From: Deltaproteobacteria bacterium HGW-Deltaproteobacteria-8
GTDB lineage: Bacteria; Desulfobacterota; Desulfovibrionia; Desulfovibrionales; Desulfovibrionaceae
Length of the DNA stretch: 42,703 bases
Assembly: GCA_002840405.1 (NCBI GenBank)
Contig: PHAR01000006.1
Span: forward strand, 216,499 to 259,201
Direction: 5' to 3'
Positions 33,298 to 40,112 of this stretch are shown in pieces. The first letter of the stretch is position 1. The number at the start of each line of letters is the position of its first letter. Under the pieces are notes generated by a model, which made no database searches, had not been told where the DNA came from, and was given only the letters and a program-made list of their open reading frames with translations. The position numbers and the translations under genes are program-made.

Positions 33298-35940
33298 CTA
33301 GGCGTTAGCCACCAACTCTTTCAGCTTAGCGATGGCTTTGTCAATGCCCGAGGCGTCGGTTCCGCCCGCCTGGGCCATGTCGGGTCTGCCGCCGCCGCTG
33401 CCGCCCACCTGGGCCGCAACATCTTTAATGAGGCTGGGCGCGGTGAATTTGGCGTGCAGGTCCTTGCTCACCGAGAGCAGCACCGTCACCTTGCCGTCCT
33501 CGCCCGGAGCGATGATGCAGGCCACGCCCGAGGGCAGCTTGCTCTTCAGCGCGTCCATCTGCTCGCGCAGGCTCTTGATGCTCGCGGCCTCGGCCTTCAC
33601 CGCCAGCACCTTCACGCCTGCGATCTCTTCCACCTCGGCCATGCGCGCCCCGCCCTCGCCGGAGGCCAGCTTGGTCTGCAGGCGCTCCAGGTCCTTCTGC
33701 AGGGCCTTGACCTGGGAGTTCATGGCCTTGACCCGGGCGGCGACCTCTTCCGGCCGCGCCTTGAGCACGGTCTGGACGTCGGTCATCTCCTGGCGCAGGG
33801 TCTGGAGGAAGTTCAGGGCGTTCCAGCCCGTGGCCCCCTCGATGCGCCGGATGCCCGCCGCAACGCCCGTCTCGGACAGGATGACGAAGCTCCCGGCCTG
33901 GCCGGTGTTGGCCAGATGCGTGCCGCCGCAAAGCTCCATGCTCACGCCGGGCACCTCCACCAGGCACACCGTGTCGCCGTACTTCTCGCCGAACAGGGCC
34001 ATGGCGCCTCTGGCCACGGCCTCTTTCTGGTTCACGTTCTCGCGGCCCACCGGGAGGTTGTCCAGGATGGCGCGGTTGACGATCTGCTCGACCCGGGCGA
34101 GTTCGTGCGGGGTCATGGGCGCGATGTGCGTGAAGTCGAAGCGCAGGCGTTCCGGCCCGACGAGCGAGCCGGACTGCTTCACGTGGTCGCCCAGGACCTG
34201 GCGCAGGGCCGAGTGCAGCAGGTGCGTGGCCGTGTGGTTGCGCGAGCTTGCCATGCGCGAGCGGGCGTTCACCGTGAAGTTGGCCGTCTGGCCTGTGCTG
34301 ATGTCGCCCTCGTTGACGAAGATCTTGTGCACCGTGAGCTGGGGCGAGGGTTTTAAGGTCTCCAGCACGTCGGCCCCGCCGGTGGTGGTGGAGACCTCGC
34401 CGAGGTCACCCTCCTGGCCGCCGGACTCGCCGTAGAAGGGCGTGGCCGCCGCCACGAGCCAGCCGCCCTGGCCCTGGGTCAGGGTCTCGACGCTCTCGCC
34501 GTCGCCGTCCAGCAGGGCGTTGATGCGCCCCTCGTCCTCAAGCAGGGCGTTGCCGGTGAAGCGGGTCTTGACCCCGGCCTCCAGCAGGCCCTGGAACATG
34601 CTGGCCACGTCCTTCTCGCCGGAGCCCTTCCAGGCGCTCTTGGCCCGGACCTTCTGCTCCTTCATGCAGGCCATGAAGCCGGGCTCATCCACGCTGATGC
34701 CCTGCTTCTCGGACACGTCGTTGACGATGTCGAGCGGGAAGCCGAAGGTGTCGTAAAGCTTGAAGGCGAACTCGCCGCTGATGCGGCTCTCGCCGAGCTC
34801 CTTCAGCCGCCCGATCTCGTCCTCCAGGATCACCAGGCCCTTGTCCAGCGTCTGGGAGAAGCGCTCCTCCTCCTCGCGCACCACGCGGGCCATGAACTCC
34901 TGGTTCGAGAGGAGCTCGGGGTAGGCGTCGTGCATCTGGGCAACCACCTGGCGCACGGTCTCGTGCAGGAAGGGGTCGGTCAGGCCGAGGTGGCGGCCGA
35001 AGCGGAAGGCCCGGCGGATGAGGCGCCTGAGCACGTAGCCGCGGCCCTCGTTCGAGGGAAGGATCTGGTCGGTGATGAGAAACGCGATGGCCCGGCTGTG
35101 GTCGGCGATGACCTGCAGCGCGGTGTCCACTTCCTTGTCCACGCGGTAGGTCATGCGGGCCTTGTCGGCCACAAAGGCGATCAGCGGGCGGAAGATGTCG
35201 GTCTCGAAATTGGAGTGCTTGCCCTGGGACACGGCGGCGATGCGCTCCAGGCCCATGCCGGTGTCGATGCTGGGGCGGGGGAGCGGGGTGCGCGTGCCGT
35301 CCGCAGCCTGGTCAAACTGCATGAACACGAGGTTCCAGATCTCCAGGAAGCGGTCGCAGTCGCACTTGCCGATGCCGCACTCCGGGCCGCAGGACATCTC
35401 CGCGCCCTGGTCCACGTAGATCTCGGAGCAGGGGCCGCAGGGACCGGTGTCGCCCATGGACCAGAAGTTGTCCTTGTCCCCGAGACGGTAGATGCGCTCC
35501 GGCGGGATGCCCGCCACGCTCTGCCACAGCTCCCCGGCCTCGTCGTCATCCTTGTAGATGCTGACGTAGAGGTTGTCCTTGGGCAGCTTGATCTCCTTGG
35601 TGATGAAGTCCCAGGCCAGGCGGATGGCCTCGGCCTTGAAGTAGTCGCCGAAGGAGAAGTTGCCGAGCATCTCGAAGAAGGTGTGGTGGCGCGCGGTGCG
35701 GCCCACGTTCTCCAGGTCGTTGTGCTTGCCGCCCACGCGCAGGCACTTCTGGGAGGTCACGGCGCGGGTGTAGGGGCGCTTCTCCTGGCCCAGGAAGCAT
35801 TTCTTGAACTGGACCATGCCCGCGTTGGTGAACAGCAGGCTGGGGTCGTCCTTGGGCACCAGGGTGGAGCTTTCCACCACGGTGTGGCCGTTCTGCTCAA
35901 AGTACTTGAGGAAGCGGGAGCGTATTTCTGCGGCGTTCAT
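33298..35940 (-). CDS. alaS: Alanine--tRNA ligase
   Basis: 880 residues from the ATG at 35940 (an in-frame TTG at 35958 is possible but less likely); E. coli AlaRS has 876. Class II core: [46 protein letters not shown]. Editing domain: [12 protein letters not shown] and [10 protein letters not shown] (zinc site). The C-terminal coiled-coil and [16 protein letters not shown]-Ala motif are intact. It lies 63 bases downstream of recA on the same strand and is probably cotranscribed with it. Confidence 0.98.
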   Translation of the reverse strand: MNAAEIRSRFLKYFEQNGHTVVESSTLVPKDDPSLLFTNAGMVQFKKCFLGQEKRPYTRAVTSQKCLRVGGKHNDLENVGRTARHHTFFEMLGNFSFGDYFKAEAIRLAWDFITKEIKLPKDNLYVSIYKDDDEAGELWQSVAGIPPERIYRLGDKDNFWSMGDTGPCGPCSEIYVDQGAEMSCGPECGIGKCDCDRFLEIWNLVFMQFDQAADGTRTPLPRPSIDTGMGLERIAAVSQGKHSNFETDIFRPLIAFVADKARMTYRVDKEVDTALQVIADHSRAIAFLITDQILPSNEGRGYVLRRLIRRAFRFGRHLGLTDPFLHETVRQVVAQMHDAYPELLSNQEFMARVVREEEERFSQTLDKGLVILEDEIGRLKELGESRISGEFAFKLYDTFGFPLDIVNDVSEKQGISVDEPGFMACMKEQKVRAKSAWKGSGEKDVASMFQGLLEAGVKTRFTGNALLEDEGRINALLDGDGESVETLTQGQGGWLVAAATPFYGESGGQEGDLGEVSTTTGGADVLETLKPSPQLTVHKIFVNEGDISTGQTANFTVNARSRMASSRNHTATHLLHSALRQVLGDHVKQSGSLVGPERLRFDFTHIAPMTPHELARVEQIVNRAILDNLPVGRENVNQKEAVARGAMALFGEKYGDTVCLVEVPGVSMELCGGTHLANTGQAGSFVILSETGVAAGIRRIEGATGWNALNFLQTLRQEMTDVQTVLKARPEEVAARVKAMNSQVKALQKDLERLQTKLASGEGGARMAEVEEIAGVKVLAVKAEAASIKSLREQMDALKSKLPSGVACIIAPGEDGKVTVLLSVSKDLHAKFTAPSLIKDVAAQVGGSGGGRPDMAQAGGTDASGIDKAIAKLKELVANA

Positions 35941-36003
35941 GCGAGTCTCGTTCTCCAAAGAAAGAGTGGGGGGACGGTGTATTGGGGAAGCCCAGGCCCG
36001 TTG

Positions 36004-37074
36004 CTATGCCTCGTCCATCTCTGCGGGCTCTTCCGCGGCAGGGATGAAGGCCGGCGGGGTCATGCCCAAATGTTCGAGCAGCTTGTCCTCGATCTTCTGG
36101 CGCAGCTCGGCGTTTTCGACCAAAAGCGCGCGCACGTTCTCCTTGCCCTGGCCCAGGCGCTCGGAGCCGAAGGCGAACCAGGAGCCGCTCTGCTCGATGA
36201 TCTTGTTCTCCACGCCGAGGTCGATGATCTCGCCCTCGCGGCTCATGCCCGTGCCGTAGAGGATGTCCACCAGGGCCTCGCGGAAGGGCGGGGCGACCTT
36301 GTTCTTCACGACCTTGATGCGCGTGCGGTTGCCGTAGGCCTCTTCCTTATCTTTAAGGCTCTGGATGCGGCGGATGTCGATGCGGATGGAGGCATAGAAC
36401 TTCAGCGCGTTGCCGCCGGTGGTGGTCTCCGGGCTGCCGTAGCCGGTCATGCCGATCTTCATGCGGATCTGGTTGATGAACACCACCACCGCGCGGGACT
36501 TGTGGATGGTGCCGGTGAGCTTGCGCAGGGCGTGGCTCATGAGCCGGGCGTGGCCGCCCACCTGGGTCTCGCCCATCTGGCCCTCCAGTTCGGCCTGGGG
36601 GATGAGCGCGGCCACGGAGTCGATGACCACGAGGTCCACCGCGCCGGAGCGCACGAGCAGGTCGGCGATCTCAAGGGCCTGCTCGCCGTAGTCCGGCTGG
36701 GAGATGAGCAGCTCCTCGGTCTTGACGCCCAAACGGCGGGCGTAGCCCACGTCCAGGGCGTGCTCGGCGTCGATGAAGGCCGCCGTGCCGCCGCGCTTCT
36801 GGCATTCGGCCACCAGGTGCAGGGTCAGCGTGGTCTTGCCCGAGGATTCCGGGCCGTAGATCTCCGTGACGCGGCCCTTGGGGATGCCGCCAACGCCGAG
36901 CGCCAGGTCGAGCCCGATGGAGCCGGTGGGGATGACCGGAATGGCGGTGAGCGCCGAGCCGTCGTCCATGCGCATGATGGAGCCCTTGCCGAACTTGCGT
37001 TCGATGGTCGTCATGGCCGTGGTCAGGGCTTCCAAACGCAGTTCTTCTGGGCTGTTGCTGGGCTTCTTGGCCAT
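36004..37074 (-). CDS. recA: Recombinase RecA
   Basis: 356 residues. ATP-dependent strand-exchange protein of homologous recombination and the SOS response. Walker [11 protein letters not shown], Walker [11 protein letters not shown], and the DNA-binding loops in [20 protein letters not shown] and [12 protein letters not shown] are intact; the acidic C-terminus ([11 protein letters not shown]) is typical. The ATG at 37074 has a GGAGGTG upstream. It is followed by alaS rather than recX. Very secure. Confidence 0.98.
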   Translation of the reverse strand: MAKKPSNSPEELRLEALTTAMTTIERKFGKGSIMRMDDGSALTAIPVIPTGSIGLDLALGVGGIPKGRVTEIYGPESSGKTTLTLHLVAECQKRGGTAAFIDAEHALDVGYARRLGVKTEELLISQPDYGEQALEIADLLVRSGAVDLVVIDSVAALIPQAELEGQMGETQVGGHARLMSHALRKLTGTIHKSRAVVVFINQIRMKIGMTGYGSPETTTGGNALKFYASIRIDIRRIQSLKDKEEAYGNRTRIKVVKNKVAPPFREALVDILYGTGMSREGEIIDLGVENKIIEQSGSWFAFGSERLGQGKENVRALLVENAELRQKIEDKLLEHLGMTPPAFIPAAEEPAEMDEA

Positions 37075-37103
37075 GAGTGGACACCTCCGGGGGTCGCTTG
37101 GTG

Positions 37104-37180
37104 TTCGCGAATCAGGTTGGATATCAGATAGCCTTGCGGGCGGCAACAGGCGAATGGTGGCCTGGCCCGGAACGGGTTCG
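37104..37180 (-). promoter_or_regulatory. recA upstream region with two palindromes, candidate SOS control site
   Basis: TTCGCGAA (37104-37111) is an 8-bp perfect palindrome 30 bases before recA. Further upstream, CCCGGAAC-GG-GTTCGGGG (about 37166-37183) is a near-perfect palindrome. A TATCTGATATC stretch (about 37120-37132, minus strand) between them could be the -10. Either palindrome might be a LexA-type operator, but the LexA site of this lineage is not known to me. Confidence 0.3.
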
Positions 37181-37258
37181 GGGCTTGAACCTTGCGCCCT
37201 GCGCGACTTGAGGATAGAGAGCCGCCATGAAGCACGCGAGCAGCAAGGCCGGTGACGC

Positions 37259-37855
37259 TTGTCGGAGCCGGCTGTGAGGGCGCGCCGCAGGATGCAGCAT
37301 CCGGGCCGGGAGTCCCGCCACCGCAGGGTTGGCGGCGACTGGGTCATGCGCGTGCTCTCGCGCTACGACAAGAAGGGCGGGCTCAAGCTGGTGCGCCTGT
37401 GGCTGGAGTGGGAGACCGTGGTCGGCCCCGAGGTGGCCGAGCTGGCCCGGCCCCTGGGCCACAAGGACGGCACGCTGCTTTTGTACACCGAGGACGCCAT
37501 TGCCGCGCAGCAGCTGACCTATTTCGCCCCGGAGATTCTCTCGCGTGTGAATGATTTTTTGGAGCAGGAAGTCTTTGACAAGGTGCGGTTCGAGCTGCTA
37601 AACGGCAGAGTTCCTTTGGGCGAGAACCGAAGGGGGAGGCCCATGTCCTCGTCCTTGCGGGTCCAGAGGCCGCCCATACTCGGCGGTCTGGCGGGCAAGC
37701 TGGACCCGGAATCCGCTGTGGGCCGTTGCTACATGGCCTACGTGAAGCGTTTCACCCAGGACGGCGAGCCGGTTGCCGAGCCGGTGGCCGACACCAAGGG
37801 TGCTGATCGGAATGCGAATACTCGCCCCACAGGGGCGTCAAGGAGAAGAAAATGA
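37259..37855 (+). CDS. DUF721/DciA-like protein
   Basis: 198 residues from a TTG at 37259; the true start is unclear, and an ATG at 37292 or 37346 is also possible. The core [20 protein letters not shown] followed by [19 protein letters not shown] and a C-terminal short helix matches DUF721 (DciA), which in many bacteria loads or helps the replicative helicase DnaB. The long tail after about residue 120 is basic and low in complexity ([11 protein letters not shown]...). It is divergent from recA and overlaps the next gene by four bases (ATGA at 37852). Confidence 0.82.
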   Translation: MSEPAVRARRRMQHPGRESRHRRVGGDWVMRVLSRYDKKGGLKLVRLWLEWETVVGPEVAELARPLGHKDGTLLLYTEDAIAAQQLTYFAPEILSRVNDFLEQEVFDKVRFELLNGRVPLGENRRGRPMSSSLRVQRPPILGGLAGKLDPESAVGRCYMAYVKRFTQDGEPVAEPVADTKGADRNANTRPTGASRRRK

Positions 37856-38205
37856 GCCAGGAAGTAACTGAGATCACTTTTGAGAGCCTGGGGCTGACCA
37901 AGGCCTTGGACAAGATGACTGCCAAGGAACTGCGCGCGGTGATCGTGGCGAAGATCCCGTCCATCGTGGGCGCCAGCGGCATGCAGAAAGAAGCCCTGGT
38001 CGCGGCCATCAAGGAAGTCTTCGGCATCGTCGACACCGAGGGCGGCGTTTCGCCCTACAAGGATCAGATCGCCACCCTGAAGAAGACCATCCGCGACATG
38101 CGCGTGCAGAAGGGTACCGTTGAGGCCCGCCAGGAGCGCACCAAGGTGCGCCGCAAGATCAACAAGCTGAAGAAGCGCACCCGCCGTCTGGCGCGCGCGC
38201 TGTAG
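37852..38205 (+). CDS. Small basic protein with a Rho-N/SAP-like N-terminal segment
   Basis: 117 residues; the start overlaps the DciA-like stop and has AAGGAG upstream. Residues about 15-62 (LTKALDKMTAKELRAVIV... MQKEALVAAIKEVFG) have the two-helix pattern of Rho-N/SAP nucleic-acid-binding domains. The C-terminal third is a strongly basic helix (RQERTKVRRKINKLKKRTRR) that would bind RNA or DNA. This assignment is an inference from pattern; no family name is certain. It is coupled to the DciA-like gene and precedes the tRNA operon. Confidence 0.8.
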   Translation: MSQEVTEITFESLGLTKALDKMTAKELRAVIVAKIPSIVGASGMQKEALVAAIKEVFGIVDTEGGVSPYKDQIATLKKTIRDMRVQKGTVEARQERTKVRRKINKLKKRTRRLARAL

Positions 38206-38232
38206 TTTTCGCGCGGAGCCGGAATTTCGGGG

Positions 38233-38262
38233 TTGACAACCAACCCTCGGAATCTGTATTCA
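38233..38262 (+). promoter_or_regulatory. Promoter of the tRNA-Gln/tRNA-Glu operon
   Basis: TTGACA (38233-38238), 18-base spacer, TATTCA (38257-38262), with the first tRNA starting 18 bases further on. A perfect -35 and a good -10. Confidence 0.72.
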
Positions 38263-38279
38263 GGCTCCTCGCAAAGTGC

Positions 38280-38353
38280 TGGGGGATCGTATAAAGGCAA
38301 TACTGAGGTTTCTGGTTCCTCCAATCGAGGTTCGATTCCTCGTCCCCCAGCCA
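38280..38353 (+). tRNA. tRNA-Gln (anticodon CTG)
   Basis: 74 bases with CCA encoded. Acceptor arms TGGGGGA (38280-38286) and TCCCCCA (38343-38349), discriminator G, then CCA. D stem GTAT/ATAC, anticodon loop TTCTGGT (CTG, reads CAG), T arm CGAGG-TTCGATT-CCTCG. The top pair of the anticodon stem next to the loop is T-T, a mild irregularity. Confidence 0.94.
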
Positions 38354-38359
38354 GTTCAT

Positions 38360-38437
38360 GTCCCCATCGTCTAGCCTGGTCCAGGACGACGGCCTTTCAC
38401 GCCGTTAACAGGGGTTCAAATCCCCTTGGGGACGCCA
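38360..38437 (+). tRNA. tRNA-Glu (anticodon TTC)
   Basis: 78 bases with CCA encoded. Acceptor arms GTCCCCA (38360-38366) and TGGGGAC (38427-38433), discriminator G, CCA. Anticodon arm ACGGC-CTTTCAC-GCCGT with TTC; T arm AGGGG-TTCAAAT-CCCCT. It starts six bases after tRNA-Gln, so both are one transcript. It is the probable integration site of the element to the right. Confidence 0.96.
38410..38437 (+). other. Probable attachment site (attL) in the 3' end of tRNA-Glu
   Basis: The T arm and acceptor end of tRNA-Glu are the usual crossover region for tyrosine integrases, and an integrase gene ends only 36 bases away. The exact core cannot be fixed because the second copy is outside the window. 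Confidence 0.5.
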
Positions 38438-38472
38438 GCTTTCAACGTTTTGGGTTAGCTCCGGGTGTCAAT

Positions 38473-39519
38473 TCAGGTGCTAATCGCCAAAACTTTCGAG
38501 CCCTCGGTTTGCCGACCGGGGGCTCTTTTTTCGCCTCCGAACACATGGTCCAACTCGACACGAGTCCCGCGCAGAGAGTGCAGGTACTTCGCCGTGGTTG
38601 TGGCCGACTTGTGCCGAAGGATGGCCTGGATTGTGGAGAGCTCCACGCCCGCCACGTCCAGCATCGAGGCCGTCAGGTGCCGGATTCCGTGGAACCCGAA
38701 CTCCTGCACCCCATGCCGCTTGCACAAGCGCTCCATCAGGTGGATGCGCTGCGTGTAGGGCTTCCCATTCGGCCGGCAGAACACGAACACACTCCGGGCG
38801 CCGTCCTTGTGCGCCTTCAGCTCCGTGCGGAGCGCTTCCGTCATGGGCACCTTGTCATGCTCCAGGCTGCCGCCTTTCCTTTTGCGAGTCCCGAGTCTCA
38901 CGGTCCGATGCTCGAAGTCCAGGTCGGACCAGCGTAGCCGGAACAGTTCGCCCACCCTGGCCGCCGTGTGCAGCAGCGTGAGCAAGAACGTGTGGATCTC
39001 GCCCGTCTCGTTCTTCAGAAGCGTTTCCATGTCCTCAACCGTTGGCACGTGGCGCTCCCTGCGGACTTCCCCGAACCGGCGCACCTTGTGGAACGGGTTG
39101 GCCGCCTCGATGCCGAGCGCGTCCTGTGCCCAGGTCCACCAAGCCGCGAGGTTCTTGCGGTCGCCGTTGGCGGCATTCCCCCCGCGGTCCTCGTTCTGCC
39201 TATTCAGGAAGCGCGCGGCGTCCTGCGCCGTGATCTCCTCCATTGGCGTTTGCGGGTCCAGCGTCATGAACAGCAGCTTGAACACGGCCTGCTTTTCGAT
39301 GAGCGTCTTGCGGACCATCCGCGCCTCTACGTCTTTCAGGTACTCTGTTGCCGCCGACAAGGCCGTAAGGATCGGCCGCTCCTGCCGCATCCAAAGCTCT
39401 GCGGTCTGCTCGGCCTCCCACTTTCTTGCCTCGGCTTTCGTGTCGAACGTGCGCGTTCGGCGAATCCCGCCGATCATGCGCACGGCCTTGTACTTGCCGT
39501 CGGGCTTCTTGTAAGCCAT
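38473..39519 (-). CDS. Tyrosine-type site-specific integrase
   Basis: 348 residues from the ATG at 39519, which has GGGAG upstream; an in-frame TTG at 39546 would add nine residues. A SAM-like N-terminal region is followed by the catalytic domain: first Arg in HTAARVGELFRLRWSDL (about 181), HxxR in FHGIRHLTAS (about 275), His in LRHKSATTTAKYLHSL, with the tyrosine nucleophile at about 310. All catalytic residues are intact, so the enzyme may be active. It reads toward tRNA-Glu, the usual layout for an element inserted at a tRNA 3' end. Its last 60 bases overlap an intrinsic terminator read from the other strand. Confidence 0.93.
   Translation of the reverse strand: MAYKKPDGKYKAVRMIGGIRRTRTFDTKAEARKWEAEQTAELWMRQERPILTALSAATEYLKDVEARMVRKTLIEKQAVFKLLFMTLDPQTPMEEITAQDAARFLNRQNEDRGGNAANGDRKNLAAWWTWAQDALGIEAANPFHKVRRFGEVRRERHVPTVEDMETLLKNETGEIHTFLLTLLHTAARVGELFRLRWSDLDFEHRTVRLGTRKRKGGSLEHDKVPMTEALRTELKAHKDGARSVFVFCRPNGKPYTQRIHLMERLCKRHGVQEFGFHGIRHLTASMLDVAGVELSTIQAILRHKSATTTAKYLHSLRGTRVELDHVFGGEKRAPGRQTEGSKVLAIST
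38498..38531 (+). terminator. Intrinsic terminator of the tRNA operon, inside the integrase gene
   Basis: GAGCCCTCGGT (38498-38508) pairs with ACCGGGGGCTC (38515-38525), 11 bp with one T-G pair, followed by six T (38526-38531). It terminates plus-strand tRNA transcription within the 3' end of the opposite-strand integrase gene. Confidence 0.85.
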
Positions 39520-39691
39520 TCCCCAACTCCCATATTTCTTTTTCAATGAACGACCGGGGGAAGCGCCAAACTCCCCCCAGCTTAATGCCCCTCAACAGGC
39601 TGGCCAACGGGTACACCGATTCGACGTCGAGGCGCAAGAAGGCGGCGACCTCGGCGGCGGTCATGGTCGGTGCTGGTGTCGTGGCTTCCAT
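39200..39691 (-). CDS. AlpA/excisionase-like HTH protein, frame running through the integrase start
   Basis: The ATG at 39691 has GAGG eight bases upstream. Residues about 9-53 are a compact MerR/AlpA-type helix-turn-helix (MTAAEVAAFLRLDVESVYPL, then GGVWRFPRSFIEKEI), as in excisionase or directionality proteins that often sit next to an integrase. After that the frame stays open to 39200, but those 110 residues lie in another frame of the integrase gene and look like shadow translation. The real protein may end near residue 55 if a stop was lost, or the HTH may be joined to the integrase by a +1 frameshift. Confidence is high for the HTH, low for the C-terminus. Confidence 0.6.
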   Translation of the reverse strand: MEATTPAPTMTAAEVAAFLRLDVESVYPLASLLRGIKLGGVWRFPRSFIEKEIWELGNGLQEARRQVQGRAHDRRDSPNAHVRHESRGKKVGGRADRRALDAAGAADPYGLVGGNRVPERRRGADGPQDAHRKAGRVQAAVHDAGPANANGGDHGAGRRALPE

Positions 39692-39695
39692 ATCC

Positions 39696-39911
39696 TTATC
39701 CTCTAGCATCCCTGCTTTTCATCATGGCCCTGACGTTCTTCCTCGGCATGTGCCCGACGTGGTGGGCCCCGCAGAACTGGCAACGGTAGGCCCGCATGTG
39801 AAATCCGTCGCGGCGTTGGAGGTACATGGCGTCGTGCAATGCCTCGTCGTGCGTTGGGTAGCGCTTTTTCCCATCGCATGCCTTGCGGCGCTGCCTTCTC
39901 TTGGATGCCAC
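39696..39911 (-). CDS. Small basic protein with a zinc-ribbon-like Cys/His pattern
   Basis: 71 residues, GTG start with GAGGT upstream. The sequence has KACDGKKRYPTHDEALHDA, then YRCQFCGAHHVGH. The first Cys and the CxxC...HxxxH set form a likely zinc-binding ribbon; the layout resembles short phage and plasmid proteins of this type. The rest is strongly basic (RKNVRAMMKSRDARG), so nucleic-acid binding is plausible. The stop lies just before the HTH start. No name can be given. Confidence 0.75.
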   Translation of the reverse strand: MASKRRQRRKACDGKKRYPTHDEALHDAMYLQRRDGFHMRAYRCQFCGAHHVGHMPRKNVRAMMKSRDARG

Positions 39912-39914
39912 GGA

Positions 39915-40112
39915 CTACCTCTTTATTCTCTGTAGCTGTTGCGCCGCCTGTGTGCTTCTCGCAGGCATGAACGCCCCGCAATTATCACCCCAGACTCTTA
40001 GAAAATCGCTCCAGCCCACCGAGACGCCGGGCCCAGGCCCGACGCCGCGGTGGCAAGTCATGCGCCGGGGGCAGTCCGTCGACGCGCAGAAGGTTATGTC
40101 GAGGCTAGGCAT
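39915..40112 (-). CDS. Small Cys-rich phage-type protein
   Basis: 65 residues; ATG at 40112 with GGAAG upstream, overlapping the methyltransferase stop by eight bases, and its stop three bases before the next gene. This packing fits the operon and argues for a real gene. It holds a C-x4-CP-x4-C motif (FCASTDCPRRMTCHRG), which may bind zinc. The C-terminus is basic and Gln-rich. I do not recognise a named family, though short proteins with this Cys spacing occur in phages (recalled, unchecked). Confidence 0.6.
   Translation of the reverse strand: MPSLDITFCASTDCPRRMTCHRGVGPGPGVSVGWSDFLRVWGDNCGAFMPARSTQAAQQLQRIKR

Noticed and set aside
34930-37131. 733-codon plus-strand open frame opposite alaS and recA
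   Set aside because: It crosses two secure genes and their gap; shadow of high GC third positions.
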